DNA of 64,000 nt from JAAZZIT01 sp964480525 (GTDB lineage Bacteria > Bacillota > Clostridia > Oscillospirales > Ruminococcaceae), in assembly GCA_964480525.1 (NCBI GenBank), contig CAYZOV010000007.1:1-64000 (forward strand). The letters are read 5' to 3'. The notes beneath the pieces are model-generated. The model was given only the letters and a program-made list of their open reading frames with translations, made no database searches and was not told where the DNA came from. Positions 43,901 through 52,432 of the stretch are shown here, one piece after another. Both the position numbers and the translations under genes were made by a program. The stretch's first letter is position 1, and each line of letters opens with the position of its first letter.

Positions 43901-46792
43901 AATATTGTTATCAATTGGTTTGACAGCGATGGAGTTAAGAGAAATGATGGTCAGGTATGGATTGGTTCCGTAAAGGATATAGGCATTGAAATTTGTGACA
44001 GCGATTCGGGAATTCGCAACGTAGATATAAAGGTTAACGGCCAAAATGTAACCTCCGACCTGAACGGTGTTGAAGTTATTAAAGCGTCTGTGACTGAAGT
44101 AGCAGATAAAAGAGATAATGAAAATCATATTTATTCTTTCAATACCGATTACTTTACTGAAATTGCAGGCAAACCTGATGACAGAAAATACACGGTTAGT
44201 GTTGAGGCGACAGACAATGCAGGAAATGTTACTACAGAGAGTATCGTTTACTATGTAGACGAGGTTTCTCCTGATGTTGACTATTTTGAAATTACGTCTA
44301 GTTCGTCAAACAGATTTGAAATTACAGAATATGTGGAAAAACTTGAATACGGTTATTATTTCAAAGAAGATTTTGATGTAAATGTCAAAGTATCGGATAA
44401 TACCCCTTCTTCAGGTCTTGACAGAATACAATACCGTCTAGTTTCATATGATAACGGAAAATTCAAAGAAGAAAAATCCGGAGAATCAGTTATCTCAGAT
44501 GGAATAGCTTCTATAAAGATTCCTAAAGATTTTAAAGGACAGATTTTTGTCAAGGCTTTTGATAACGTAGGAAACGATTCCGGCGAAATAACACCAAAAG
44601 CATTTGTTGTGGATAAACAATCACCTGAAATAAACATTTCAGGAATAGACAACAATGTGTCCGTTGACGCAAACGGTAACAAACTTTTTACTGATAACGT
44701 AAATGTTACTGTTACCATAACAGACGCAAAGTCGGGACTTAAAGAAATAGGTTATTATCAGATATCTGAAAAGATTGCTTCCGAGAGAACAGTTTTGAAT
44801 ATTGATACCACATTTGATTATAAAGTCGGCGACAATTTGGGAGACGGTTGGACTGTAACAAAAATAGATGAAAACCTTGTCACAGAAGTTGCTAAGACAT
44901 TTGTTTTTGAATCTGACGATAATGACATAACATTATTGTTTGACGCAACAGATAATTCGGAAAATGCTGACAGTATTCAGAGTGAAAAATTTACTGTTGA
45001 CAAAACTGCACCTGTTGTAAATGTGGAAATTAACGATGGTATTAACAGTACTAACTATTACAACACTCAAAACAGAGCGGTGATAACCATTGATATAATC
45101 GAAAGAAACTTTGACGCAAATTTGATTATAGCCGAAATTGAAAATAGTTATAACGGAAATATTCCAAACATAAATTTTGAAGAAATATCTACTACTCAGC
45201 ACCGAGCTGTCGTCAATTTTACCGAAGGAGATTATAAATTCGACATAAGCGGTACTGATATGGGCGGTCAACCAGCTGAAGTTAATATTGATTATGAGAA
45301 AGTGGGAACATTTTTCGTTGATGAAACAGCTCCTGTTGTTGAAAATAATTTCAATGATTTTATAGTCGGCGAAAAAGAGAATTATTTAAATACAGAAAAA
45401 GTTGCTGTGATAAAAATTACAGAACATAACTTAGATTTAAATAATATAGGTCTTAAAATACTGAAAAAATCGGCAGGGTCAGAACACACCGAAAATGGAT
45501 TTGAAGATGTTACGGATTCCATGGTGAAAAAATCGGATTGGGTTAAACAAAATGATACATATACACTTTCAGTAAAATTTGATAACGACGCTGTATATCT
45601 TATTGAAGTATCTCCTGTAGACCTTTCAACAAATGCCTGTGAAACCGAAAAATCCGCAATTTTTGAAATTGATACCACAGTACCTGTAGTGTCGGCGAAA
45701 AACGGTGATTCAGTAGGCGAAAATGCTGTGGAATTTTTGGATATCTATTCACATGAAAGAAAAGATGAACAAGCTCCGACGGTTGAATTTACTGACGTAA
45801 ACTTTGATTATATTAAATACGTTCTGACTGTATACACACCAAATTATACAAACGGAAAAGAACTTTTGGCAGTAAAACCTGTCAACGTATATCTTGATTC
45901 CGATATTGACAAAACAGGTGTTTTTGACCAAAAGCTGTTTACTTTGCCTGATTTTACAGCAGACGGCGTTTATGCTTTGGAACTTATCGCAGTAGATAAG
46001 GCAGGTAATGAAAGCGTTCTTAATGTAAACACATATATGCGAATGGTAGATAGCGATGTCCTTGCATATATTCCAAATAGCAATGCTTCAAAGAAAACGG
46101 GTTGGTACTCATTCCAGTATGAAAACGGAAATCCTATAAGTAAACGTCCGGATAATTTCAGCGACATTGATATTGTTGTTCTTGCAAAGAATGACTCTAA
46201 AATTGATATCGTACTGCGAGATTATAACGGAAACGAAAAAAATACCGGTTTGTCCGCAAAAATCGAAAACAGCATTTACGGAGTTAGCATTTACAATTAT
46301 ACATTAAAAGCCGATTATTTCAAAGACAATTATCAAGATGATATCGACGTGGAATTGTATTTGTCAGTAAAAAATGATAGCGGAAGAATAGACCTCGGTA
46401 AAATGCATATCGATAATATTCCGCCTTCGTGTACTCTTTCTAAAGATTTAAAATCGTGGAAATGGTTTATCGGAAATGATTCCAGAGCAATTACTATTAC
46501 AAATATTAGCGAACGTTTGGACGTTGAAAAGTGTAAGGTTTATGATAACGGAAACGAAATTGATTTTACCTATTCCGAAACCGAAAACACTATGTCATTT
46601 ACATTAAGCAACGGATGGCATAACGTAGGAATCACCCTTGAAGACGTTGCGGGAAACAGTTATAGTATTCAGCAGGTGGACAATATTTATATCGGATATT
46701 TTTGGCTGTGGATAATTATTATTTCTGCCGTAGTAATTGTAGGAATAATTGTTTCAATTATTATCATTGTCAGAAAGAAACGGTACAATTAA
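40934..46792 (+). CDS. Giant Ig-like repeat surface protein, single membrane anchor
   Basis: A 1952-residue protein. The signal peptide ends near residue 25 ('FPLSVVAEN'). The N-terminus has a YDG/MBG-type beta domain ('NKEYDGKLTANVDCENVKL', 'VTPKELTVTPKEAWIYYGQ'). At least eight Ig-like modules follow, marked by boundaries such as 'DKIAPEIDV', 'DTKAPIVTIEG', 'VDKQSPEAKIS', 'VDKQSPEINIS', 'VDKTAPVVNVE' and 'VDETAPVVENN', and by 'TDNAGN'-type ends. The C-terminus has one membrane helix (about 1922-1945) and a short basic tail, not an LPxTG motif. It probably spans the cell wall as adhesin or type VII exit structure. Last gene of the locus, coupled by overlap to the previous gene. Confidence 0.85.
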   Translation: MKKRILSLIMTVLFVINSFPLSVVAENIETKSVTEVILQVGFEKNVSVENKEYDGKLTANVDCENVKLVNATTSKVISGYDVWVEADGEFESKDASASRKKVTVSGFRLVGGDSDKFKLVGNYEAIEKYAYITPKELTVTPKEAWIYYGQEMPASFEYDVEQPSEGKVNLNVTIAVIDQAKDVGKYDYFIVEQTSDNANYTGKLSEESKFEIREYSPENGSLLQDGTYFSNKVTLVAPESFAISTDGKNFSEQVNVSLEETKANEKKYVAYYLKNLNNGAISKELQHGYFCSISKPEIISAELTKIKANSLLGYVLSAGFVGNDNVMLTITVKGTGINQDTTVYLNGENEYSKSVLTSSGEIIDGIYYYTASFIVELPESNYFKSKFTAYTENQAGKSDKKDLEMEYDNHSHETLILDKIAPEIDVNITYHNKEGYVEATGTIKDIESGVNKIEYYWDAKSNNVYSNYEIKENGAFSVKLYYYEVSKEKYPYTLHLRVTDNAGNCTEVDCNGAENGQDTKAPIVTIEGFREKNSTDFDGCVNYLEFGNYAKDDVELVVKAEDVSETDFNSGIKNVALYDGDSLIKRLSSPNEDNEYVFVISKNTRIENMTVKAMDNCGFTTTVGVNSQITDMISNVLVVEGDSAEISFNTSEAARIEENEEETVYWYNNKGGIITVNVNDDKSVSGIYSGIGNVKITDESGETVDVLNDINYSDEQKNSDVFLFDTSKLADGIHIIKVKVIDNAGNTSESSITVGVDKQSPEAKISAYTIVEPDEKNEGKQIGEKIWFSDSNVVTFRVDVAPDTVSGIDSIELNINDRKVLFAKNDILFDEHNYYVTVDTTDINYDNEHKYVVKTVVTDVAKNEVELSDTVYVDCYTPEINSFEAEKESSALDKILHILTFGVYSNDSLVFKADVSDDSEIENVVIEYVDSVGIKQTASMSKNADGAYCYKIPVDYKNVLQSDVVITAYDKFGKNVSNNLFTMIETQKPNIVINWFDSDGVKRNDGQVWIGSVKDIGIEICDSDSGIRNVDIKVNGQNVTSDLNGVEVIKASVTEVADKRDNENHIYSFNTDYFTEIAGKPDDRKYTVSVEATDNAGNVTTESIVYYVDEVSPDVDYFEITSSSSNRFEITEYVEKLEYGYYFKEDFDVNVKVSDNTPSSGLDRIQYRLVSYDNGKFKEEKSGESVISDGIASIKIPKDFKGQIFVKAFDNVGNDSGEITPKAFVVDKQSPEINISGIDNNVSVDANGNKLFTDNVNVTVTITDAKSGLKEIGYYQISEKIASERTVLNIDTTFDYKVGDNLGDGWTVTKIDENLVTEVAKTFVFESDDNDITLLFDATDNSENADSIQSEKFTVDKTAPVVNVEINDGINSTNYYNTQNRAVITIDIIERNFDANLIIAEIENSYNGNIPNINFEEISTTQHRAVVNFTEGDYKFDISGTDMGGQPAEVNIDYEKVGTFFVDETAPVVENNFNDFIVGEKENYLNTEKVAVIKITEHNLDLNNIGLKILKKSAGSEHTENGFEDVTDSMVKKSDWVKQNDTYTLSVKFDNDAVYLIEVSPVDLSTNACETEKSAIFEIDTTVPVVSAKNGDSVGENAVEFLDIYSHERKDEQAPTVEFTDVNFDYIKYVLTVYTPNYTNGKELLAVKPVNVYLDSDIDKTGVFDQKLFTLPDFTADGVYALELIAVDKAGNESVLNVNTYMRMVDSDVLAYIPNSNASKKTGWYSFQYENGNPISKRPDNFSDIDIVVLAKNDSKIDIVLRDYNGNEKNTGLSAKIENSIYGVSIYNYTLKADYFKDNYQDDIDVELYLSVKNDSGRIDLGKMHIDNIPPSCTLSKDLKSWKWFIGNDSRAITITNISERLDVEKCKVYDNGNEIDFTYSETENTMSFTLSNGWHNVGITLEDVAGNSYSIQQVDNIYIGYFWLWIIIISAVVIVGIIVSIIIIVRKKRYN

Positions 46793-46842
46793 ACTGTAAA
46801 AATACTGTGATTAGTTACAATAACATGAAAAGATAAAAGTTA

Positions 46843-46878
46843 AAAACCGACGATTTCCAAATGGAAGTCGTCGGTTTT
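46843..46878 (+). terminator. Terminator of the type VII locus
   Basis: Perfect 11-bp stem AAAACCGACGA/TCGTCGGTTTT, about 50 bp after the last gene; also faces the convergent ECF gene. Confidence 0.85.
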
Positions 46879-46901
46879 AGTTTATTATGCAAAGGTGGTT
46901 C

Positions 46902-47411
46902 CTACCCCACCTCAATGTTTGCCTTGTTGAAGATTTTGATAAGCAAAACGCCGAGGATAAGTCCCGCTACGCCCTGAACAATATTTGCCGGAATATTTAC
47001 AAGCGAAGCCTTGAATCCATACATGAATCCCTCAAAAACGTAATACCCCGAAGCCATAATCAGCTCCGCAACTACTCCGCTTATAATTCTTGACGGCAAA
47101 TCTCCGATAAATCTGTTCAAGATTTTATACAAAAAGTACGCCGCAAACGCCATAGCGCCCTTTATCAAAAAAGTTGCGGGTACATATGTAAAGTAACACG
47201 AAAAAAGGTCAGCCAATCCCGAACCCAAGCCGGCGGCAAAAAAGCCAAACCAAGGCGACAACATCCACCCCGACAACAACACAACGCAGTCGCCAAGATT
47301 CATATAACCTTTCAAAGGCGACGGGATTTTGATAATCATTGTCGCAACGCACGTCAGAGCCGTAAAAAGTGACGCAATAACGATTTTTTTTGTTGTAATT
47401 GAATTGTTCAT
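46902..47411 (-). CDS. ECF transporter S component (vitamin uptake, perhaps B6)
   Basis: A 169-residue membrane protein with about five to six helices, typical of the substrate-binding S subunit of energy-coupling factor transporters ('IVIASLFTALTCVATMIIKIPSPLKGYMNLGDCVVLLSG'). It needs EcfA/A'/T proteins encoded elsewhere. The ATG at 47411 follows GGAGG. It is divergent from a MocR/PdxR-like regulator, which elsewhere senses pyridoxal phosphate, so vitamin B6 is a reasonable guess for the substrate; other S components look similar. Confidence 0.82.
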   Translation of the reverse strand: MNNSITTKKIVIASLFTALTCVATMIIKIPSPLKGYMNLGDCVVLLSGWMLSPWFGFFAAGLGSGLADLFSCYFTYVPATFLIKGAMAFAAYFLYKILNRFIGDLPSRIISGVVAELIMASGYYVFEGFMYGFKASLVNIPANIVQGVAGLILGVLLIKIFNKANIEVG

Positions 47412-47520
47412 AAAAATTCCTCCCAAAAATTTCATTTAGAATTGACATTTTCTATGCTTTAGTATATAATAAATCTGAACATATGAAAATAGCCACAAAA
47501 GGAGAATTTTATATAACCAG

Positions 47521-48603
47521 ATGAAGTACATTATAAATCAAAATGAAAAAACACCTGCGTATTTGCAACTTTATCAACAGGTGCGAAACGACATCACCAC
47601 CGGAATTTACCCAAAAGATACAAAATTGCCGTCAAAAAGGGTTACGGCAGAGAGTACGGGACTAAGCACGATTACGGTTGAACACGCCTATGCCCTGCTG
47701 TGCGACGAGGGTTATATCGAACCACGCCAGCGAAGTGGGTACTTTGTAATTTTCGCCCATAGCGACGGATTTTTAACGCCAACCACGCCACAGGCAGAGC
47801 TAAGTTTAACCCACGTCCACCACCAAACAGACCTGCCGGAATTTCCTTTTTCGGTTTTGGCGAAAACTATGCGAACTGTGATAAGCGATTTGGGGGAGGA
47901 TATTTTGGAAAAATCGCCAAACGAGGGGGTTTTTCAGCTTCGGGAAGCTATTCGGCTCTACCTTTTGCGAAGCCGTGGAATTTCCGCAGACCTTGACCAA
48001 ATCGTAATCGGTTCGGGTTCGGAGTATTTGTATAGCCTGATTGTGGAGCTTTTGGGCAGACAAAAAACCTATGCTATCGAAAGCCCGTCGTATAAAAAAA
48101 TCGAGGAAGTCTACCTTGCGTCCGACGTAAAACTTGAAAAGCTTCCGCTGGGTGAGGACGGAATCCGCACCGAAGCACTGAAAAAATCCGCCGCCGACGT
48201 TCTGCACATATCCCCTTATCGAAGCTATCCGAGTGGAGTTACGGCGACGGCAACCAAGCGTTATGAGTATATTTCGTGGGCAAAATCGGGAGGGAAGTTT
48301 ATTGTGGAGGACGACTTTGAATCGGAGTTTTCCGTGTCGAAAAAACTTGAAGAAACGGTGTTTTCCCTGTCAAAATCCGACAACGTAATCTATATGAACA
48401 CGTTTTCCAAGACAATTTCTCCGTCGCTTAGAACGGGTTATATGGTGCTGCCAAAGTGCCTTGTAGGGGCGTTTCGGGAAAAGTTGGGGTTTTATTCCTG
48501 CACTGTGCCGACCTGCGTCCAGTACGTTTTGGCGAAAATCATTTCAAACGGCGATTTTGAACGGCATATTAACCGTGTCCGCCGAGCAAAAAGAAAACTT
48601 TGA
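47521..48603 (+). CDS. MocR/PdxR-like regulator, C-terminally truncated
   Basis: A 360-residue regulator with an N-terminal GntR winged helix ('LYQQVRNDITTGIYPKDTKLPSKRVTAESTGLSTITV') and an aminotransferase-fold domain with the PLP lysine ('NTFSKTISPSLRTGYMVLP'). Family members have about 440-490 residues. This one stops after 'HINRVRRAKRKL', losing the last 90 or so residues of the fold, and runs directly into repeat-filled intergenic DNA. It may be inactive or DNA-binding only. Stem and spacing suggest it controls the divergent ECF gene. Confidence 0.75.
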   Translation: MKYIINQNEKTPAYLQLYQQVRNDITTGIYPKDTKLPSKRVTAESTGLSTITVEHAYALLCDEGYIEPRQRSGYFVIFAHSDGFLTPTTPQAELSLTHVHHQTDLPEFPFSVLAKTMRTVISDLGEDILEKSPNEGVFQLREAIRLYLLRSRGISADLDQIVIGSGSEYLYSLIVELLGRQKTYAIESPSYKKIEEVYLASDVKLEKLPLGEDGIRTEALKKSAADVLHISPYRSYPSGVTATATKRYEYISWAKSGGKFIVEDDFESEFSVSKKLEETVFSLSKSDNVIYMNTFSKTISPSLRTGYMVLPKCLVGAFREKLGFYSCTVPTCVQYVLAKIISNGDFERHINRVRRAKRKL

Positions 48604-49107
48604 TTTAATTTTTTGTAACTTTTTTAAAAACCCAACTAAGATACCGCCCAAATCCACCTGTAAAACCTCACTTTTGGGTGAACTGAACTTTCTGCCAAAC
48701 GTTCTTTCATAGTTTGTGACCGCCGTGGTTTGTAATCTGTAACTGTAACTCTGCCGTTAAACCCAACAAACTTTAAAACTTCGTCAGAAAATAAAAGTTT
48801 CGGTCAAGCCTTTTCAAAGGCTTGCAGGGGGTTAAGTGGGGACAGCGTCCCCCTTATCGCCGTCCGCAGACGGCGAAATGCTCCTATACCATTAAGCGTT
48901 TTTGAAAGGGTAGCTGAAATAAGAGCCATCTTATTTCAGCTGGGGAAACTTTTCAAGAAAAAAGTTTCCCTAGTAGAAAGGTTTAACAAACTCCCCTCGC
49001 AAAATAGTCCGGTGGACTGTTTTGCGACGTACAAAGTTTGACAGCTTTAAAACATAGAGCAAACTGTTCTCACAAACTTTATAAAATCGTCAGGATATAA
49101 AAGTTTC

Positions 49108-49212
49108 GGTCAAGCCTTTTCAAAGGCTTGCAGGGGTTGAGGGGGCATATGCGAAACTGCGTTTCGCATATGCCCCCTAGACCCCTGCAAGCTTTTTGAA
49201 AAAAGCTTGACC
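49108..49212. repeat. 105-bp foldback palindrome
   Basis: Arms of about 48 bp run from GGTCAAGC to GCTTGACC and pair nearly throughout, with the centre CTGCG. Each arm contains AAGC...GCTT, TGCAGGGG and GGGGGCATATGCGAAA. It resembles a small inverted-repeat (MITE-like) element without a gene. Confidence 0.8.
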
Positions 49213-49525
49213 AAAAACTTTAATCTCTTGACAAACTTTATTACTTTGCAAAAAAATAAAGCGAGATGAATGGTTACTCGACAGGAAGTCAAACTGTTTC
49301 GTGGGGAACTTTTGTGACATTTTTTACTTTTCAATTATAAAAACGAAAGTGAAATCGCTCGCTTAACTCACGGTGAAATAACGTCTTTGCAATCGTTGTG
49401 AAATTTTGTGCTTGACACAAAGTGATATAAAATAAATCCTCACGCCCACAGGCATTTCACACGCCGTAGGCGTATTTCACTTGCGTAGCAAATTTCACAA
49501 ATCCCATTAGGGATTTATTTCGTTG

Positions 49526-49557
49526 AAAAAAGCACTTGCAAAAGCAAGTGCTTTTTT
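49526..49557 (-). terminator. tRNA-Arg terminator
   Basis: AAAAAAGCACTTGC/GCAAGTGCTTTTTT, perfect 14-bp stem directly after the tRNA 3' end. Confidence 0.9.
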
Positions 49558-49558
49558 C

Positions 49559-49634
49559 TGGTCTGCCCGACAGGAATCGAACCTGCACTCGGAGGAGTCG
49601 GAGTCCTCAATTTTATCCGTTAAACTACGGGCAG
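49559..49634 (-). tRNA. tRNA-Arg (CCG)
   Basis: A 76-nt cloverleaf with acceptor CTGCCCG/CGGGCAG, anticodon arm GAGGA-CTCCGAC-TCCTC (anticodon CCG), T-arm GCAGG-TTCGATT-CCTGT and encoded CCA. It lies 37 bp after metG and is probably read from the metG promoter. Confidence 0.95.
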
Positions 49635-49671
49635 AAAATTTTGCCCAAAGTTATCCTTTGGGCAATTATTT

Positions 49672-51615
49672 TTAATGAATTTTTGCGCCACACGGCAGGC
49701 TCTGGTCTGGGAAAATCACCTTTGCACCGCCGTCTGCGTCGTCGGCTGCACAAATCATTCCCTTTGACTCAACGCCGCACAGCTTTACAGGCTTGAGGTT
49801 TGCCACAATCATAACCTTTTTGCCAACAAGGTCGGCAGGGTCGTACCACTGGGCAATTCCCGACACTACCTGTCTGCCGCCCATTCCGTCGTCAAGCTGT
49901 AAACAGAGTAATTTTTTGGACTTTTTAACCTTTTCACATTCCTTGACAAGAGCCACTCTCAAATCAATTTTAGCAAAATCGTCAATGGAAATCTCAGGCA
50001 AAACAGGTTCAACCTCAATCTCAGGCTCAGCCTTTGGAGCGTTTGCGGAAATAATCTGGTTTAACTCCTCAATTTCCTTTTCAACGTCAATTCTCGGGAA
50101 TAGCACTTCGCCACGCTTAACCGTAACCTCAGCGTCCAAAACCCCGTACTTGTCGGCATTTTCATATGTGCAAACGCTTTCGTCAGCACCAATCTGTTCC
50201 CAAACCTTTGGCATAGTTGTCGGCATAAACGGGAAAAGAAGCGTTGACGCAACACGAATCGCTTCAAGCAAATTGTACAAAACCTTTGCAAGACGTGGCT
50301 TGTTTTCCTCGGTCTTTGCAAGCACCCAAGGTGCAGTTTCGTCAATGTACTTGTTAGCACGATTTACAAGCTTGAAAATTTCGGCAAGAGCATTGTTTAG
50401 CTGTGTTTTGTCGATAAATTCGTCAACATTTGCTTTAATTGAAGTCATTTCGTTAATTAAATCATCGTCAAATTCTCCCGAAATCTTGTCAGCAGGGAGC
50501 TTTCCACCAAAATATTTTTCCACCATAGCAACAGTTCTCGAAACCAAATTTCCAAAGCCGTTTGCAAGGTCGGAGTTAATTCTGTTAATCATAATTTCGT
50601 TTGAAAAACTGCTGTCAGCACCAAGAGCCATTTCACGCAAAATGTGATAACGGATTGCGTCTGCACCGTAGCGTTTGCCCAAAACAAGTGGGTCAACAAC
50701 ATTTCCAAGGGATTTTGACATTTTTTGTCCATTAAACGTAATCCAGCCGTGAACAGCCAAGTGCTTAGGAAGTGGCAAATCAAGTGCCATAAGCATTGCA
50801 GGCCAGATAATAGCGTGAAATCTCATAATGTCCTTAGCGACCATATGAACGTCAGCAGGCCAGAACTTGTCGTAATCGTTGTAAGCCTCGTTCCAAAAAC
50901 CGAGAGCCGAGATATAATTTGACAAAGCGTCAATCCAAACGTAAACAACGTGCTTTTCGTCAAATGTAACAGGGATACCCCATTTAAATGATGTTCTTGA
51001 AACGCACAAGTCCTCAAGGCCCGGCTTGATAAAGTTGTTTACAAGCTCAACAGCACGAGTTTTCGGCTGTAAATAGTCGGTTTCCAAAAGGAGCTTTTCA
51101 ATTCGGTCAGCAAACGGCGACATTTTGAAGAAATACGCCTCTTCCTTTGCCTCAACCACTTCACGGTGGCACTCAGGACAACAGCCATTTTCGTCAAGCT
51201 GTGTCTGCGTCCAAAAGCTTTCGCACGGAGTACAGTATTTACCCGAATATTCGCCCTTGTAGATATAACCCTTGTCGTAAAGCTCTTTGAAAATTTTCTG
51301 AACAGTTTCGATGTGATAATCGTCCGTTGTACGGATATATCTGTCGTAGGAAATATTCATAAACTCCCAAAGATTTTTAAAAATTTCAACAATTTCATCA
51401 ACATACTGCTTAGGAGTAACGCCCTTTTCGGCAGCCTTTTGCTCAATTTTCTGACCGTGTTCGTCAGTACCTGTCAAAAACATAACATCGTAGCCCTGCA
51501 TACGTCTGTAACGAGCGATAGAGTCGCACGCAACGGTGGTATAGCAATGTCCGATATGAGGGTTACCCGACGGGTAATAAATCGGTGTAGTGATATAGTA
51601 CGGTTTTTTTGACAT
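49672..51615 (-). CDS. metG: Methionyl-tRNA synthetase
   Basis: A 647-residue class I enzyme. Motifs are the HIGH box 'NPHIGHCY', a zinc-type cysteine knuckle ('CTPCESFW...CCPECHR'), KMSKS ('GQKMSKSLGN') and a C-terminal EMAP-II-like tRNA-binding domain ('DDFAKIDLRVALVKECEKV'). Full length. No T-box leader is visible; a plain promoter lies 40 bp upstream. Confidence 0.97.
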   Translation of the reverse strand: MSKKPYYITTPIYYPSGNPHIGHCYTTVACDSIARYRRMQGYDVMFLTGTDEHGQKIEQKAAEKGVTPKQYVDEIVEIFKNLWEFMNISYDRYIRTTDDYHIETVQKIFKELYDKGYIYKGEYSGKYCTPCESFWTQTQLDENGCCPECHREVVEAKEEAYFFKMSPFADRIEKLLLETDYLQPKTRAVELVNNFIKPGLEDLCVSRTSFKWGIPVTFDEKHVVYVWIDALSNYISALGFWNEAYNDYDKFWPADVHMVAKDIMRFHAIIWPAMLMALDLPLPKHLAVHGWITFNGQKMSKSLGNVVDPLVLGKRYGADAIRYHILREMALGADSSFSNEIMINRINSDLANGFGNLVSRTVAMVEKYFGGKLPADKISGEFDDDLINEMTSIKANVDEFIDKTQLNNALAEIFKLVNRANKYIDETAPWVLAKTEENKPRLAKVLYNLLEAIRVASTLLFPFMPTTMPKVWEQIGADESVCTYENADKYGVLDAEVTVKRGEVLFPRIDVEKEIEELNQIISANAPKAEPEIEVEPVLPEISIDDFAKIDLRVALVKECEKVKKSKKLLCLQLDDGMGGRQVVSGIAQWYDPADLVGKKVMIVANLKPVKLCGVESKGMICAADDADGGAKVIFPDQSLPCGAKIH

Positions 51616-51653
51616 TCAAACCATTCCTTTCGATTTTTTTATAGCTAAAGTAT

Positions 51654-51682
51654 AGTATAACACATTTTTTAATATTTTGCAA
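51654..51682 (-). promoter_or_regulatory. Promoter of metG
   Basis: TTGCAA (51677-51682), 17-bp spacer, TATACT (51654-51659), minus strand. Confidence 0.75.
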
Positions 51683-51743
51683 GTACCGAAAAGCCTAAAC
51701 TTTTAACTCTAACTTTTAACGCTTAAACTTACACCTTTGCAAA

Positions 51744-51776
51744 ACAACCCCCACCTGACCTAGTGCCAAGTGGGGG
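51744..51776 (-). terminator. Terminator of the SHOCT gene
   Basis: CCCCCAC/GTGGGGG stem with a 15-nt partly paired loop and TTGTTTT leftwards. Confidence 0.65.
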
Positions 51777-51786
51777 AGGGATAAAT

Positions 51787-52251
51787 CTATCTACGATTTG
51801 ACATCATTTCCTGATATTCTTCTTCAGAAATAAGTCCTTTCATACGAAGATTACGAATTTTTCTAATTCTGTTTTGTTCTTCTATGTCTTTATCTTTAAG
51901 ACGTTGCTGTGTTGTCGAAGAGGATAAATAATTCGCCTTATGAGATGATTGAGATATTCCGCTGCCGGATTGGTATGCAGGTTGAAATTTTTCGCTAAAA
52001 GTGTTAATATTATTCAAACTCTTAGTGTTAATTTCAATATCGCAAATCTTATCCACCAACTCACCAAAGCCGTACAAAAGCCATGATGAAATCCACACTA
52101 TTACTATAGCAACTATCGCCACAAGTAAACTTATACCATATGTAAAAAAAGCACAAATAATACCAGCAATTAAGTAACTAATTACCTGAAACCAAAAAAA
52201 TCCTTTAGTAACCGACTTAATTTTTCTTCCCACTCTGTCAAAACTAAACAT
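51787..52251 (-). CDS. Membrane protein with C-terminal SHOCT-like segment
   Basis: A 154-residue protein: amphipathic N-terminus, two membrane helices (about 20-38 and 42-62), a Ser/Gln-rich linker, and a C-terminal 'IRNLRMKGLISEEEYQEM' that fits the SHOCT short oligomerisation domain. Function unknown. It is divergent from an XRE regulator across a 180-bp region with a 10-bp inverted repeat, so it is probably that regulator's target. Confidence 0.75.
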   Translation of the reverse strand: MFSFDRVGRKIKSVTKGFFWFQVISYLIAGIICAFFTYGISLLVAIVAIVIVWISSWLLYGFGELVDKICDIEINTKSLNNINTFSEKFQPAYQSGSGISQSSHKANYLSSSTTQQRLKDKDIEEQNRIRKIRNLRMKGLISEEEYQEMMSNRR

Positions 52252-52308
52252 TTTAAAATCCTCCTAAAATTATAAACTGTAGTAATCTATTATTCCAAAT
52301 TTTTACTA

Positions 52309-52391
52309 CATAACTATTATATCACAAATTATACCTAATTGCTATAGTAAATATACCCAAAAGATAGTGTAAAAATATAGCTAATAGTTAT
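52309..52391. promoter_or_regulatory. Candidate operator pair for the XRE regulator
   Basis: ATAACTATTA (52309-52318) and its exact inverse TAATAGTTAT (52382-52391) flank the AT-rich region between the divergent genes. The right copy touches the TATAAT (52391-52396) of the regulator gene, so binding there could give autorepression. Confidence 0.5.
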
Positions 52392-52432
52392 ATAATTGAA
52401 GTGGAATAATAGAATTATCGGGTGGTGACGTT

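Larger units (their letters stand above)
48604..49558. repeat. Gene-free foldback repeat block (copy C)
   Basis: No gene. 48740-49030 shares modules with 15970-16205 (same orientation) and 119-300 (inverted), including the 31-bp palindrome 48997-49027. 49108-49212 is a foldback of about 105 bp. 49330-49525 is an array of small hairpins separated by TTTCAC words, then the tRNA-Arg terminator. Confidence 0.8.

Noticed and set aside
49536..49796. Plus-strand protein over tRNA-Arg
   Set aside because: Antisense of the tRNA and the metG end; no ribosome binding site.
51616..51786. T-box leader of metG (and of serS at 55756-55838)
   Set aside because: The leaders are too short and contain no T-box sequence or antiterminator.
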